From Stutzerimonas stutzeri (GTDB taxonomy: Bacteria > Pseudomonadota > Gammaproteobacteria > Pseudomonadales > Pseudomonadaceae), in the NCBI GenBank assembly GCA_019056435.1, contig CP077641.1, positions 558,001-622,000 of the forward strand: DNA of 64,000 bases, in the 5' to 3' direction. Of the stretch, positions 10,367 to 21,600 are shown in pieces. The notes beneath the pieces are model-generated. The model worked only from the letters and a program-made list of their open reading frames with translations, did no database searches and was not told the DNA's origin. The position numbers and the translations under genes were made by a program. How positions within the stretch are numbered: the first letter of the stretch is position 1; each line of letters begins with the position of its first letter.

Positions 10367-11392
10367 TCAGATCGCCGCCAGGGTTTCCATCGGCCAGCGC
10401 GCCTGGACGGTAATCTGCGGGCCATCCTGCTGCCCGGCCAAGAGGCGCTGGCAACCGGCATAGGCGATCATCGCCCCGTTGTCCGTGCAGAAGCGCGGTC
10501 GCGCATAGAACACCCGGCCGTTCAGCTCGCCTAGCATGCTTTCCAGGCTCTCGCGCAGCGACAGGTTGGCGCTCACGCCGCCGGCGATGACCAGGCTGTT
10601 CAGGCCAGTCTGCTGCAGCGCCCGGCGGCACTTGATGGTCAGGGTATCCACCACCGCCTGCTGGAAGGCGAGCGCGATGTCGCAGCGGGTCTGCTCGCCG
10701 TCGTCGCCTGCGCTGCGGCATTGCTGCCAGGTGGTCAAGGTCGAGGTTTTCAGGCCGCTGAAGCTGAAGTCCAGGCCTGGGCGATCCGTCATCGGCCGGG
10801 GGAAGACGAAACGCCCCGGAGTGCCCCGCTGGGCGAGGGCGGCGATCTCCGGCCCACCCGGGTAGCGCAGCCCCATCAGCTTGGCGGTCTTGTCGAACGC
10901 CTCGCCCGCGGCATCGTCAATGGACTCGCCCAGCAGCTCGTACTGGCCAATACCGTCGACACGAACCAGCTGAGTATGGCCGCCCGAGACCAGCAAGGCG
11001 ACGAACGGAAACGCCGGCGGCTGCGCCTCCAGCATCGGCGCCAGCAGATGCCCCTCCATATGATGCACACCGACTGCCGGAACGCCCCAGGCGAAGGCCA
11101 TTGCCTGGGCGCAGGACGCGCCGACCAGCAGCGCACCAACCAACCCTGGCCCAGCCGTGTAGGCAATCGCGTCAATCCGGCCCGCTTGGCGCCCGCCCTC
11201 TTCGAGCACCTGGCGGATCAGCGGCAGCATACGCTTGACGTGGTCACGCGATGCCAGCTCCGGCACCACGCCACCATAGACGCGGTGGAGGTCGATCTGG
11301 CTGAATAGCGCGTCGGCCAGCAAGCCCTGCTCGCTGTCGTACAGCGCGACGCCCGTCTCGTCGCAGGAAGTTTCAAGCCCCAGCACCAGCAT
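10367..11392 (-). CDS. tsaD: tRNA N6-adenosine threonylcarbamoyltransferase TsaD (Gcp/YgjD)
   Basis: Transfers the threonylcarbamoyl group to A37 of ANN-decoding tRNAs, working with TsaB, TsaE and TsaC. ASKHA-fold protein, 341 residues, with N-terminal [17 protein letters not shown], the metal-binding VHHMEGHL (HxxxH) and the phosphate-loop SGGHTQL. ATG 11392 is preferred over 11398 from family alignment. Divergent from rpsU, as usual in Pseudomonas. Confidence 0.95.
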   Translation of the reverse strand: MLVLGLETSCDETGVALYDSEQGLLADALFSQIDLHRVYGGVVPELASRDHVKRMLPLIRQVLEEGGRQAGRIDAIAYTAGPGLVGALLVGASCAQAMAFAWGVPAVGVHHMEGHLLAPMLEAQPPAFPFVALLVSGGHTQLVRVDGIGQYELLGESIDDAAGEAFDKTAKLMGLRYPGGPEIAALAQRGTPGRFVFPRPMTDRPGLDFSFSGLKTSTLTTWQQCRSAGDDGEQTRCDIALAFQQAVVDTLTIKCRRALQQTGLNSLVIAGGVSANLSLRESLESMLGELNGRVFYARPRFCTDNGAMIAYAGCQRLLAGQQDGPQITVQARWPMETLAAI

Positions 11393-11480
11393 GGGCACAA
11401 CCTTTCATGGAAGCGAATGAAGCCGCGCATATTAATAGCCGCGGCCCGCGACCGGCCAGCGCTTTTCGACCGGGGGGCTT

Positions 11481-11509
11481 TTGCATTCCCGACGGCAAGG
11501 CGTTAACAT
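11481..11509 (+). promoter_or_regulatory. Predicted sigma-70 promoter of rpsU
   Basis: TTGCAT (11481-11486) and TAACAT (11504-11509) are separated by exactly 17 bp, 79 bp before the rpsU start. Fits the rpsU-dnaG-rpoD macromolecular-synthesis operon promoter position. Confidence 0.55.
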
Positions 11510-11587
11510 CCGCAACCCTTAAAACCAGCGTGCTCGCGAATTTGCCGAAGCGCGTTGAACCGGTAAACAAGTGAAGGTACGTCCTGG

Positions 11588-11803
11588 ATGCCCAACGTTA
11601 AAGTCAAAGAGAACGAACCATTCGACGTAGCTCTGCGTCGCTTCAAGCGTTCTTGCGAAAAAGCCGGTGTACTGGCTGAAGTCCGCAGCCGTGAGTTCTA
11701 CGAGAAGCCCACTGCCGAGCGCAAGCGTAAAGCTGCTGCCGCAGTCAAGCGCCACGCCAAGAAGGTTCAGCGCGAGCAGCGCCGTAGCGTTCGCCTGTAC
11801 TGA
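11588..11803 (+). CDS. rpsU: 30S ribosomal protein S21
   Basis: A 71-residue, highly basic S21 protein ([20 protein letters not shown] start, C-terminal [13 protein letters not shown]) that helps 30S subunits base-pair with mRNA at initiation. Full length and intact. It opens the classic rpsU-dnaG-rpoD operon. A hairpin terminator/attenuator follows at 11826-11856, which in this operon reduces read-through into dnaG. Confidence 0.97.
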   Translation: MPNVKVKENEPFDVALRRFKRSCEKAGVLAEVRSREFYEKPTAERKRKAAAAVKRHAKKVQREQRRSVRLY

Positions 11804-11825
11804 TCCCGTACAGCTGAAGCTGCAT

Positions 11826-11856
11826 CAAGCCCGGCACATGCCGGGCTTTGCGTTTG
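11826..11856 (+). terminator. Attenuating terminator between rpsU and dnaG
   Basis: Inverted repeat AAGCCCGGCA-ca-TGCCGGGCTT followed by a short T-rich stretch (tgcgttt). It lies 23 bp after the rpsU stop and before dnaG, the position where the E. coli operon carries its internal terminator. Confidence 0.7.
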
Positions 11857-11941
11857 AGATAGACTCCGCTTCGCCGGCCGGCGAATGGTCGGAGTTTTTT
11901 TCATTCCGGCCCGAACAGCGCGAGCGTATTGTCATACCCCT

Positions 11942-13873
11942 ATGGCCGGCCTGATACCGCAATCCTTCATTGACGACCTCCTCAACCGCTCCGATATCGT
12001 CGAGGTGGTGAGTTCGCGCGTGCAACTGAAGAAATCGGGCAAGAACTACACCGCCTGTTGCCCGTTCCACCAGGAAAAGACGCCTTCCTTCAGCGTCAGC
12101 CCGGACAAGCAGTTCTACTACTGCTTTGGTTGTGGCGCAGGCGGCAACGCGCTCGGCTTCATCATGGATCACGACAACCTGGAATTTCCCCAGGCGGTCG
12201 AGGAGCTGGCCAAGCGCGCCGGCATGGAGGTTCCGCGCGAGGAAGGCGGCCCGGGGCGCAAGCCACGTCAACCCGTCGACTCACCGCTGTATCCGCTGCT
12301 CGAGGCGGCCGCCGAGTATTATCGCCAGGCGCTCAAAGATCACCCGGCCCGCAAAGCCGCGGTCGAATACCTCAAGGGCCGCGGCCTGTCCGGGGTGATC
12401 GCACGCGACTTCGGGCTCGGTTTCGCCCCTCCCGGATGGGACAACCTGATGAAACACCTGGGCGGCGACGGGCTCCAGCAAAGGGCCATGATCGACGCCG
12501 GACTGCTGATCGAGAACACCGAAACCGGCCGCAGCTACGACCGCTTCCGCGACCGGGTGATGTTCCCGATACGCGACAGCCGCGGCCGTGTGATCGCCTT
12601 CGGCGGGCGCGTGCTCGGTGACGACAAGCCCAAGTATCTCAACTCTCCGGAAACTCCTGTCTTTCACAAGGGCCAGGAGCTCTACGGGCTGTACGAGGCG
12701 CGCAAGGCGAACCGCGATCTCGACGAGATCATGGTGGTCGAAGGCTATATGGATGTCATCGCCCTGGCCCAACAGGGCTTGCGCAACGCCGTCGCCACAC
12801 TGGGCACCGCCACCAGTGACGAGCACCTCAAGCGCCTGTTCCGCATCGTGCCGAGCGTGCTGTTCTGCTTCGATGGCGACGGTGCGGGGCGCAAGGCCGC
12901 CTGGCGCGCCCTCGAAGCGGCACTGCCGAATCTGCAGGACGGTCGCCGTGCCCGCTTCCTGTTTCTGCCCGAAGGCGAAGACCCGGACAGCCTGGTTCGC
13001 CGCGAAGGCACGGATGCATTTCTGGCGCGCATCCAGCAGCAAGCCCAACCGCTGGCCGACTATTTCTTCCAGCAACTGAGCGAAGAAGCGGACCCACGCT
13101 CACTGGAAGGCAAAGCGCATCTTGCCACTCTGGCCGCACCGCTCATCGAAAAGATCCCCGGTGCAAACCTGCGGGCCCTGATGCGCAAACGCCTCAGCGA
13201 CATCACGGGCCTTCATGGCGAAGCGCTGCAGTCGCCGCCGGCCACCGCCCCCAGCGCGCCGTCCGACTTCGATGGCAGCGCTTACTACGACACCAGCTCG
13301 GCTTACGACGAAGCGGATTACTACCCGCCGCCTGAAGCCAGCCAGCCGAAACGCGGCGGCAAGAAGGAATGGAAAAAGGACTGGAACAAACCTGGCCAGC
13401 GTCCAGACTTAACAACACGTGCACCGCGAAAGCCAACGACGGTCGAGCCGCCCACGCTGACCACCTTGCGCACCCTGCTGCACCATCCCGAACTCGCGCA
13501 GAAGGTCGAGGATGTCAGCCATTTCGCCGCGGAAGACGACACCTACGCCCAGTTGCTCGTGGCCTTGCTCGGCACGCTCCAGAAGAATCCGAAGCTGAGG
13601 AGCCTGCAGCTGATCGCCCGATGGCATGGAACCGACCAAGGGCGCCTTTTACGCGCCCTGGCCGAGAAAGAATGGCTGATATCGGCCGACAACCTTGAAC
13701 AGCAGTTTTTCGACACCATAACGTCCTTAGCCGCCCGGCAACGCGAACGCAGCCTGGAAACACTGCTGCGCAAGGCACGCCAGGGTGAACTGAGTGCGGA
13801 AGAGAAAGACCAGCTACGCAACCTACTGAGCCGCGGCTCGGCAACCGCTATATCGACCTCAACTGGCGCGTGA
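11942..13873 (+). CDS. dnaG: DNA primase DnaG
   Basis: Synthesises RNA primers at the replication fork. The N-terminal zinc-binding domain (CCPFHQEK ... YYCFGCGAGG, three Cys and one His), the central TOPRIM domain (VVEGYMDVIAL and FDGDGAGRKAAWRALE) and a C-terminal helicase-binding domain after a low-complexity linker (residues 430-500) are in the expected order. Length is 643 residues from ATG 11942. Upstream in-frame sequence lacks the family start. Second gene of the operon, ends 67 bp before rpoD. Confidence 0.96.
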   Translation: MAGLIPQSFIDDLLNRSDIVEVVSSRVQLKKSGKNYTACCPFHQEKTPSFSVSPDKQFYYCFGCGAGGNALGFIMDHDNLEFPQAVEELAKRAGMEVPREEGGPGRKPRQPVDSPLYPLLEAAAEYYRQALKDHPARKAAVEYLKGRGLSGVIARDFGLGFAPPGWDNLMKHLGGDGLQQRAMIDAGLLIENTETGRSYDRFRDRVMFPIRDSRGRVIAFGGRVLGDDKPKYLNSPETPVFHKGQELYGLYEARKANRDLDEIMVVEGYMDVIALAQQGLRNAVATLGTATSDEHLKRLFRIVPSVLFCFDGDGAGRKAAWRALEAALPNLQDGRRARFLFLPEGEDPDSLVRREGTDAFLARIQQQAQPLADYFFQQLSEEADPRSLEGKAHLATLAAPLIEKIPGANLRALMRKRLSDITGLHGEALQSPPATAPSAPSDFDGSAYYDTSSAYDEADYYPPPEASQPKRGGKKEWKKDWNKPGQRPDLTTRAPRKPTTVEPPTLTTLRTLLHHPELAQKVEDVSHFAAEDDTYAQLLVALLGTLQKNPKLRSLQLIARWHGTDQGRLLRALAEKEWLISADNLEQQFFDTITSLAARQRERSLETLLRKARQGELSAEEKDQLRNLLSRGSATAISTSTGA

Positions 13874-13887
13874 GGTCCTTGCTCAGC

Positions 13888-13893
13888 TATAAT
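13888..13893 (+). promoter_or_regulatory. TATAAT -10 box upstream of rpoD
   Basis: A perfect TATAAT lies 47 bp before the rpoD start in the dnaG-rpoD gap. No good -35 hexamer is seen at 16-18 bp, so strength is uncertain. It would give rpoD its own transcript besides operon read-through. Confidence 0.4.
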
Positions 13894-13940
13894 GCTCAGC
13901 TTGTTTTCAGCCCGCCAGAACCGTCAGTGGATAGGGTTAT

Positions 13941-15795
<1,855 letters not shown>

Positions 15796-15815
15796 AAAAC
15801 GTCATTGGCATCAAA

Positions 15816-15847
15816 GAAACCCCGGCTCTGGCCGGGGTTTCTTTGTT
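15816..15847 (+). terminator. rpoD terminator
   Basis: Stem GAAACCCCGG-ctctgg-CCGGGGTTTC followed by tttgttt, 20 bp after the rpoD stop: a standard intrinsic terminator closing the rpsU-dnaG-rpoD operon. Confidence 0.85.
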
Positions 15848-15874
15848 TATGCACCCAGAACACGCCCTCGTCTG

Positions 15875-15903
15875 TTGGCGCTCCCTCCCCTCGCCGGTAT
15901 AAT
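15875..15903 (+). promoter_or_regulatory. Predicted sigma-70 promoter of the tRNA gene
   Basis: TTGGCG (15875-15880) and TATAAT (15898-15903) with a 17-bp spacer. The tRNA begins 14 bp after the -10 box, and a GC-rich stretch between them suits a stringently controlled promoter. Confidence 0.7.
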
Positions 15904-15917
15904 CCGCCGGCCTTCTG

Positions 15918-15994
15918 GGGCCTATAGCTCAGTTGGTTAGAGCAGAGGACTCATAATCCTTTGGTCCACGGTTCGAGTCCGTGTGGGCCCACCA
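15918..15994 (+). tRNA. tRNA with CAU anticodon, probably tRNA-Ile2 (lysidine type); island insertion site
   Basis: A complete 77-nt cloverleaf with encoded CCA: acceptor GGGCCTA/TGGGCCC, D stem GCTC/GAGC, anticodon stem GAGGA/TCCTT around loop CTCATAA, T stem CACGG/CCGTG. A fully paired first acceptor position excludes initiator tRNA-fMet. C4-G69 and C5-G68 are TilS recognition pairs of E. coli tRNA-Ile2 and absent from its elongator tRNA-Met, so Ile (lysidine-CAU) is more likely than Met. Its 3' 46 bp (15949-15994) recur at 31628 and 35170, marking it as an integration site. Confidence 0.9.
15949..15994 (+). repeat. attL-type core: 3' end of the tRNA gene
   Basis: The last 46 bp of the tRNA, from the anticodon loop through CCA, are repeated exactly at 31628-31673 and with three mismatches at 35170-35215. 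This is the classic signature of integration into a tRNA 3' end that regenerates the intact gene. Confidence 0.85.
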
Positions 15995-16008
15995 TAAATT
16001 AACGATTC

Positions 16009-16036
16009 AAGCCCGTCGCAATGACGGGCTTTTTCG
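16009..16036 (+). terminator. Terminator after the tRNA
   Basis: Stem AAGCCCGTC-gcaat-GACGGGCTT followed by TTTCG. It differs from the hairpin following the second tRNA-end copy at 31680, as expected if one belongs to the island and the other to the original chromosome. Confidence 0.75.
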
Positions 16037-16247
16037 TTTGCGGCAATTTCAGTCCCCGCTTTAGCCCGTATCTCATTTCTGGGCTGGCAGGTTTCGTCGC
16101 GGGACATCGCTGCGCTCTTCGACGGACAGGCTACACGCGCAGTCCGGACAGCACGCATCAGTGTCGGCTGCAACGGCGTGCTGAGTAGGATGATGTTGCG
16201 TGCGTGGGCAAGCAGCGTCCGATTCGCCTCGGGGTCGGTGTGTGTCG
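16037..16247. other. Gene-free stretch at the left edge of island 1
   Basis: About 210 bp between the tRNA terminator and the end of the NmrA-like gene. Open frames here are short and without recognisable protein character; I see no integrase remnant. Confidence 0.4.
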
Positions 16248-17318
16248 CTAGCGGAGAACAACGGGCCTCAACTCGTCTTCGCACCACTGTCGGAAGCTGG
16301 TCGGGGTACGGCTTGCCGGCGTGCGCTGCACGGCGCTGTCGAGCCCCTCGTTCTTGGCCCTGGCCATGTCGGTCATGCCCTGGGCCATGGCCTCCGACAT
16401 GCCGCGCTGGACGAAGCCGGCCTTGTAGGCCTCGAAACTGACTTGCTGGTAGCGCACGGGCTTGCCCAGCACGTCGGATATGATGCTCGCCATCTCGTTG
16501 AAGGACAGGTCTTCTGGACCGAGCACCGGCACTTCGCTGCGCCCGCTCCATGAGGTGTCGAGCAGCAGGCTGGCGGCCACCGAGGCGATGTCGCGAGTGG
16601 CCACCGCCGGCAGCTTGCGGTCGCCATCGATCGGCAGGAAGAACACGCCCTGATCGCGGATCGGTTTGGCTTGGCGGGCAATGTTGTCCATGAACGACGG
16701 CATGGTCAGCGCACGGAAGTCCGCACCCGTGCCCGCGATTAGGTCATCCATCGCCAGCGACGCGGTGACGTACCCAGCGCTGGCGGCCATCGGCGTACCG
16801 CGCCCCAGCGCGGAAATACCGACCACGCGGCGGACGCCATGCGCCGTGATGGCTTCGCAGGCCGGACGGGTGAATCCCACATAGGCCGCCATGACGCTTT
16901 CGGCAGTTGGGTCTGCAGGGCACAACCAGAAAACGGTGTCTGCGTCTTTGAATGCTTCGTCGACGACCGCGGAGTCCCCGTGAGAGCCCTGCACGACCTC
17001 GATGCGCCCTCGCGTTGCGGTGGGAAGACGCGAGGGGTCGCGCGCGATTACCCGGATCGAGACGCCGCTGTGCAGGGCATCACTGTCCAGCAGGTTGTGG
17101 AGAACCTGATGGCCGATGTTGCCCGTCGGAGCGGTCACGACGATCCTGTTGCGCATGGACGTCGAGGCAGCATGTGAAAAGCGCGGAGCGCCAAGGCTCG
17201 CAAGCATACCGGCACCGGCGCCCAGCACCAGACCGCCCAGAAAGCGGCGTCTGTCGATACCGTGCTCGGACTGCCGCCGTGCATCGCCTACAAAATCGGG
17301 ATCTGCTTTGTTGACCAT
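16248..17318 (-). CDS. Tat-exported NmrA-like NAD(P)-binding protein
   Basis: A 356-residue NmrA/SDR-atypical protein. The N-terminus carries a twin-arginine signal (DRRRFLG, residues 22-28, then a GLVLGAGAGMLA hydrophobic stretch), predicting folded export to the periplasm. The Rossmann loop TAPTGNIG lies near residues 62-69. No catalytic YxxxK was identified, so it may be a redox sensor or isomerase-like NAD(P)-binding protein. AGAGGTG precedes the ATG. It has its own upstream region, with a motif (17389-17433) shared with the RND operon promoter region. Confidence 0.85.
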   Translation of the reverse strand: MVNKADPDFVGDARRQSEHGIDRRRFLGGLVLGAGAGMLASLGAPRFSHAASTSMRNRIVVTAPTGNIGHQVLHNLLDSDALHSGVSIRVIARDPSRLPTATRGRIEVVQGSHGDSAVVDEAFKDADTVFWLCPADPTAESVMAAYVGFTRPACEAITAHGVRRVVGISALGRGTPMAASAGYVTASLAMDDLIAGTGADFRALTMPSFMDNIARQAKPIRDQGVFFLPIDGDRKLPAVATRDIASVAASLLLDTSWSGRSEVPVLGPEDLSFNEMASIISDVLGKPVRYQQVSFEAYKAGFVQRGMSEAMAQGMTDMARAKNEGLDSAVQRTPASRTPTSFRQWCEDELRPVVLR

Positions 17319-17388
17319 ACGTCACCTCTTTGGCCAGACGGCATCGATGTGATGCCGACCTGTTACAAAGACTAGAAAACGACGCTTG

Positions 17389-17433
17389 TACGATCTATGT
17401 GCCGAAGTCTGTTTAATCTTCGCGATCGTCCAT
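17389..17433 (-). promoter_or_regulatory. Shared bipartite motif upstream of the NmrA-like gene
   Basis: Read on the plus strand: TACGA, 28 bp, GCGATCGTCCAT. The same two parts at the same spacing occur at 23228-23272, upstream of the RND adaptor gene, and a looser version precedes the AraC gene. Candidate binding site of the island's AraC regulator, starting 71 bp upstream of the NmrA-like start. Confidence 0.5.
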
Positions 17434-17475
17434 CGACACGCGGAGCCAGAGTCGGACAAACGCAAAAGGTTTCTC

Positions 17476-18597
17476 TCAAAAATCCACGAGGCTCAAGCCA
17501 CTGCTCAACACTGTGCGACTGCGGTTGTAGTCGACCAGTGTGTCGCCGTATCCGTGGAACAACTGGGTATGCAAGCGCAGGTTGCTCGTGGCCGGATCGC
17601 CGATGACCTTGAACCACTCGAGGCGAATCGATCCATGTCCGTTGCTGCGCAAGTTGCTACGCAGCGTTGCATCGAAGGCGTTCGACCGGCCGGGACTCCA
17701 ACGTCCCGTTATCTCGGCCCGGCCGATGTAATCCGCGATGTCCGGATTGTCGTCATTCGCGGGAGCTTCCCTAATCCGGTGCCAGATGCGGCCGTTGATC
17801 TGGTAGCGATCGCCGATTTCCATACCGCCCATCAGGTAAGCACGGTTCCAACTGCGCGACTGCGGCTCCGACTCCCCATTCGATTGGTGAACCACGCCCG
17901 CGCCGGCATAGCGAAGGCGCCAGCCGCCGGGCAGGCCGAGGTCAGTCGGGTACACGTACATGATTTCCGGCTCGTGGTCGGTGCTGCGGAATGGCCGAGA
18001 GATATCCTCGTTGAACAATTGCCAGGTCGATTGCTGGCTATAGCCAAACCACAGTGAGTCCTGCTTGATGTCGTGGCGCGTCAAAAGGTTCTGGGCGACC
18101 TTGGTGCGCAGCGACAGGCCTATACGCGCCTCACTGGCCTGATAGTCCGCGCGCTCGACGGCCCGTCCGCCCAGCGAAGCAGGCATCTCGGGACGGTGGG
18201 TCGCCGTTGAGATCGACATACTCAACGGCCGGTAGCCGCGGACTCCGAAGGTTCCACAATCAGTACCGGCTTCGAGTTCCCAGAACCGCGACAAGGCAGA
18301 GTACCGGCCGTCACGGCAGTCACCGGCCGGGCTGGCTGACGCCACGCGGGTGACTGGAGTGTCATCGCTCGGCACTTCGCTGGGCTGCACCCGAGACAAC
18401 GTAGCCGGCTCGGCAGCTGCAGCCTCAGTCTGTTGTCGCGCCCAGTGGTCAAAGCAGGCGAGGCGCGCGTCACGGCCGTCCAACTGTCGGCAGTGCTGCC
18501 AGGCCGACTCCGTGGCCGGCCCAACGGTCGCCGGTGGGCCGATCTCGTTCGCGCGGGTCGCAGGCGCGGCGAGACAGGCATACAGCCAGGCGGCCAC
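17476..18597 (-). CDS. pldA: Outer-membrane phospholipase A (PldA/OMPLA)
   Basis: Calcium-dependent outer-membrane phospholipase A1/A2 forming a 12-stranded barrel; removes phospholipids from the outer leaflet and is activated by membrane damage. Catalytic motif HQSNG with His237, Ser239 and Asn251 keeps exactly the H142/S144/N156 spacing of E. coli OMPLA; YSQQSTWQLFN is the family strand. An N-terminal extension (residues 20-110) precedes the barrel. GTG 18597 begins a signal-like AAWLYACLAAPATRA; the true start could lie slightly upstream. It follows the RND gene by 61 bp, probably in the same transcript. Confidence 0.88.
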   Translation of the reverse strand: MAAWLYACLAAPATRANEIGPPATVGPATESAWQHCRQLDGRDARLACFDHWARQQTEAAAAEPATLSRVQPSEVPSDDTPVTRVASASPAGDCRDGRYSALSRFWELEAGTDCGTFGVRGYRPLSMSISTATHRPEMPASLGGRAVERADYQASEARIGLSLRTKVAQNLLTRHDIKQDSLWFGYSQQSTWQLFNEDISRPFRSTDHEPEIMYVYPTDLGLPGGWRLRYAGAGVVHQSNGESEPQSRSWNRAYLMGGMEIGDRYQINGRIWHRIREAPANDDNPDIADYIGRAEITGRWSPGRSNAFDATLRSNLRSNGHGSIRLEWFKVIGDPATSNLRLHTQLFHGYGDTLVDYNRSRTVLSSGLSLVDF

Positions 18598-18658
18598 GGT
18601 GCCGCCCAGGATCCTGGGAGGAATGACGCTCCTATGCGCGGCACGCTTGCGCCCCGGA

Positions 18659-21600
18659 TCATCCGTTCGCAGGAAGACCTCCCAGGCGAGAGCCTAAACG
18701 CGCACCGACACGCGCCTGCAGCGCCAGCGTCGCCACCATCAGGCTGGGCAGGAAGGTCAGCGTGACGACAGTGGAGAACGCGATGCCGAACATCACGATG
18801 GCGCCCAAACCCCGATAGAGTTCGGTACCAGCACCGGGGACCAGCACCAGCGGCGCCACGCCCAGGATGGTCGTCAGGCTCGACATCAGGATCGCCCGCA
18901 AGCGGATGCGCACCGCATCGTCTACCGCCGAGGCGATCGACTCGGCGCCTTCCTCCAATCGCTTGTACATCTCCTGGACGATCAGGATCGGGTTGTTGAC
19001 CACGGCACCTAGCAGCACCAGGAAGCCGAGCAGCGTGATCATGTCGAACGGCTGGTGGATGCCGAAGACGGCGCCGATGCCGTTGAGCATCGCCAGTCCG
19101 ACGATCCCGCCGGCCAGCCCGAGCGGGATCGTGGCCATGACGAACAGTGGCCGCCCCCAGTGGCGGAAGATCGCTACCAGCATCAGATAGCACAGCAGTA
19201 TCGCGATCAGGAAATTGCCAGTGACCGCCTCACGCGTTGCCTGTAACTGGTCGCTGGCACCGGTGATGTTCATCGCGATGCCATGTGGAACCTCACCAGC
19301 GGCGACCATGGCCTCGATCAGCTCGCTGCGTACCCGCTCGACACCCGTTTCCAACGCCACTGAGCGCGGAGGCACGATGTTTAGCGTAACCGTACGGCGG
19401 CCATCCAGCCTGCGGATGCTGTCGGTATCGGCGGCCTCGTGCAGGTCGGCCAGCGCGGACAGCGGAAGCACCGCCCCCGACGGCGTTGCGATCGGCAGCT
19501 CGCGAAGGAGATCCGCCCGTTGGTCCCTGCCCGCGCGGCTGAACAGATAGATGTCCACCCGACGATCATCCAAGATCATCTCGTCGGCGAAGGCACCATC
19601 GCTCAGCGCCGCCACCGAATAGCCGAAGCGTTCCGCATCCAGACCGACCTCTGCCAGGCGCTCCCAGCGCGGCCGCACTTCCAGTAGTGACTGGTCCAGA
19701 CTGAGCGAGCTGGGCTCAGAGCCTACCTGCGCGCCGTCGAACAGGATCTCGGCACGCGCGTAGGCACGGCCGGCCACCTGATAGATCTGCCCGAGATCAG
19801 TGCCGGATATGTTCAGGTTGATGCTGCGCGTGCCACCGTCGTTGCTTGAGATGATGGAGCCGCGCGAGGCGAACGCTCGCATGCCCGGCCAAGCCGTGAA
19901 GCGCGCTTCAAGCGCGGTCATCAATGCCTGCAGGTCGACGGGATCTTTGGGGTCGGTGATGACGCTGATGCCCTGAGCATCGACGAACATCGAAAAGAAT
20001 CGCATGGCGGGCACGTCCGTCTCGCCGCGGTGGAAACGGGCCGGGTCGTCTTCGAGGCGCTGCTGCAACTCCGAAATCAGAACCTGCGCGATGCCCTCCA
20101 TCTCCGCCAGGTTGTAGCCCGGCGGCGCTATCATACGAGAGAACACCCGCGCCTCTTCGCCCTCCGGCAGATATTCAGCCGGCGGCGTCAGCCATACCAC
20201 GGCCAACACCGATGCGCACAGCGTCCCAAGCAGGATCGCGGCCCGCCGCGTCGGGGTACGGTACGCCCTGCCAATAACGCGGCCCATTCGCTCGAATGCA
20301 CCGCTCCCCGCGGACGCGGCGGGTGTCAACGCCGGTAGCAGCCGTGCCGCCATAGTAGGAAGCACCGTCACCGCAACCGCCATCGACGCCAGGATCGAGG
20401 CGGATATGGCGATGGCGATATCCGAGTAGAGTTGCCCGGCTTCCTGCTGGATGAACAGCGTAGGCGCGAACACCAGTACGGTGGTCAACGTGCAGGCCAG
20501 CACGGCGGGCCAGACCCGACTCACTCCCTCTACGGCAGCTTCGAAGGGCTTGAGGCCTCTCCGCCGTGCCTGGTCGATGCTCTCCAGCACGACGATGGTA
20601 TTGTCCAGCGTCATACCGATGGCGAAGGCCACGCCGGCCATCGAGATCACATTGAGCGTGCGGCCGGCCAGCAGCAGGCCGATGAAGGCGGCAATGGTGC
20701 AGATCGGAATGGCGATGACGCCAACGAACGTGCTGCGGGCAGAGCGCAGGAAGCAGTACATCGCCAGCGTCGCCAGCAGCGTGCCTAGCAGAAGGTTGTT
20801 CCAGACGTTGGCGACGGACTCCTCCACGTAGCGCGCGTCCTCGTTGACAAGCGTCATCTCCAGACCCAGCGGCGCCAAGACCTCGGTGTTGACGGCATCG
20901 ACCGCTGGCAGCATGGCGTTCTTGGTTTGTACAACGTTAGAACCGGTCTCGCGCTGAACCGAGAGGATCAACGCCGGCAATCCGTTGTAGTACGAAAGGG
21001 AACGCAGTTCATGGTGGCTGAGTTGCAGGTCGGCCACATCGGACAGCCGCACCAGAGCGCCGTCGTGCTCGGCGATGATCAGCGCACCGATGTCGGCAGG
21101 CTCGCGGAAGCGGCCGACTGTGCGCACCAGTACGCTGCGCTTTCCGCTGTCCAGGTCGCCCGCGGAGCGGTCGATGTTGCGCGCGCGCAGCGCGTTGCGT
21201 AGGTCGCTCATGTCCAGTCCGCGTTCGGCCAGGCGATACGGATCGACTTCGATGCGCACCTGCCGTTCTTCAGCACCACGGATCTCCACCAAGGAGACGC
21301 CATCGACACGTTCCAGGCGCGGCCGTACCTCGTCTTCGAGGAAGCTACGCATCATCGCCAGGTCCAGACTGGCGCCGCTTTCGCCGCGCGGGCCGACGCG
21401 GAAGTACATAAAGGGCTGGTTGGACGAGGAGATCATGGTCAGCGCCGGCGCATCGACGTTCTCCGGGTAGCCGGATACCTGGCTCAGCGCATTGTTGGTG
21501 CGGATCAGGGCCTCGTTGATATCGGCGCCGAAGGGAAACTCCAGCTCGATGGTGGCCTGCCCAGTGCTGGCGATCGAAACCATGCGGCGTAGACCGGGCA

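Noticed and set aside
15937-16551. A long minus-strand frame running across the tRNA
   Set aside because: It reads the tRNA backwards and shows no protein-like composition.
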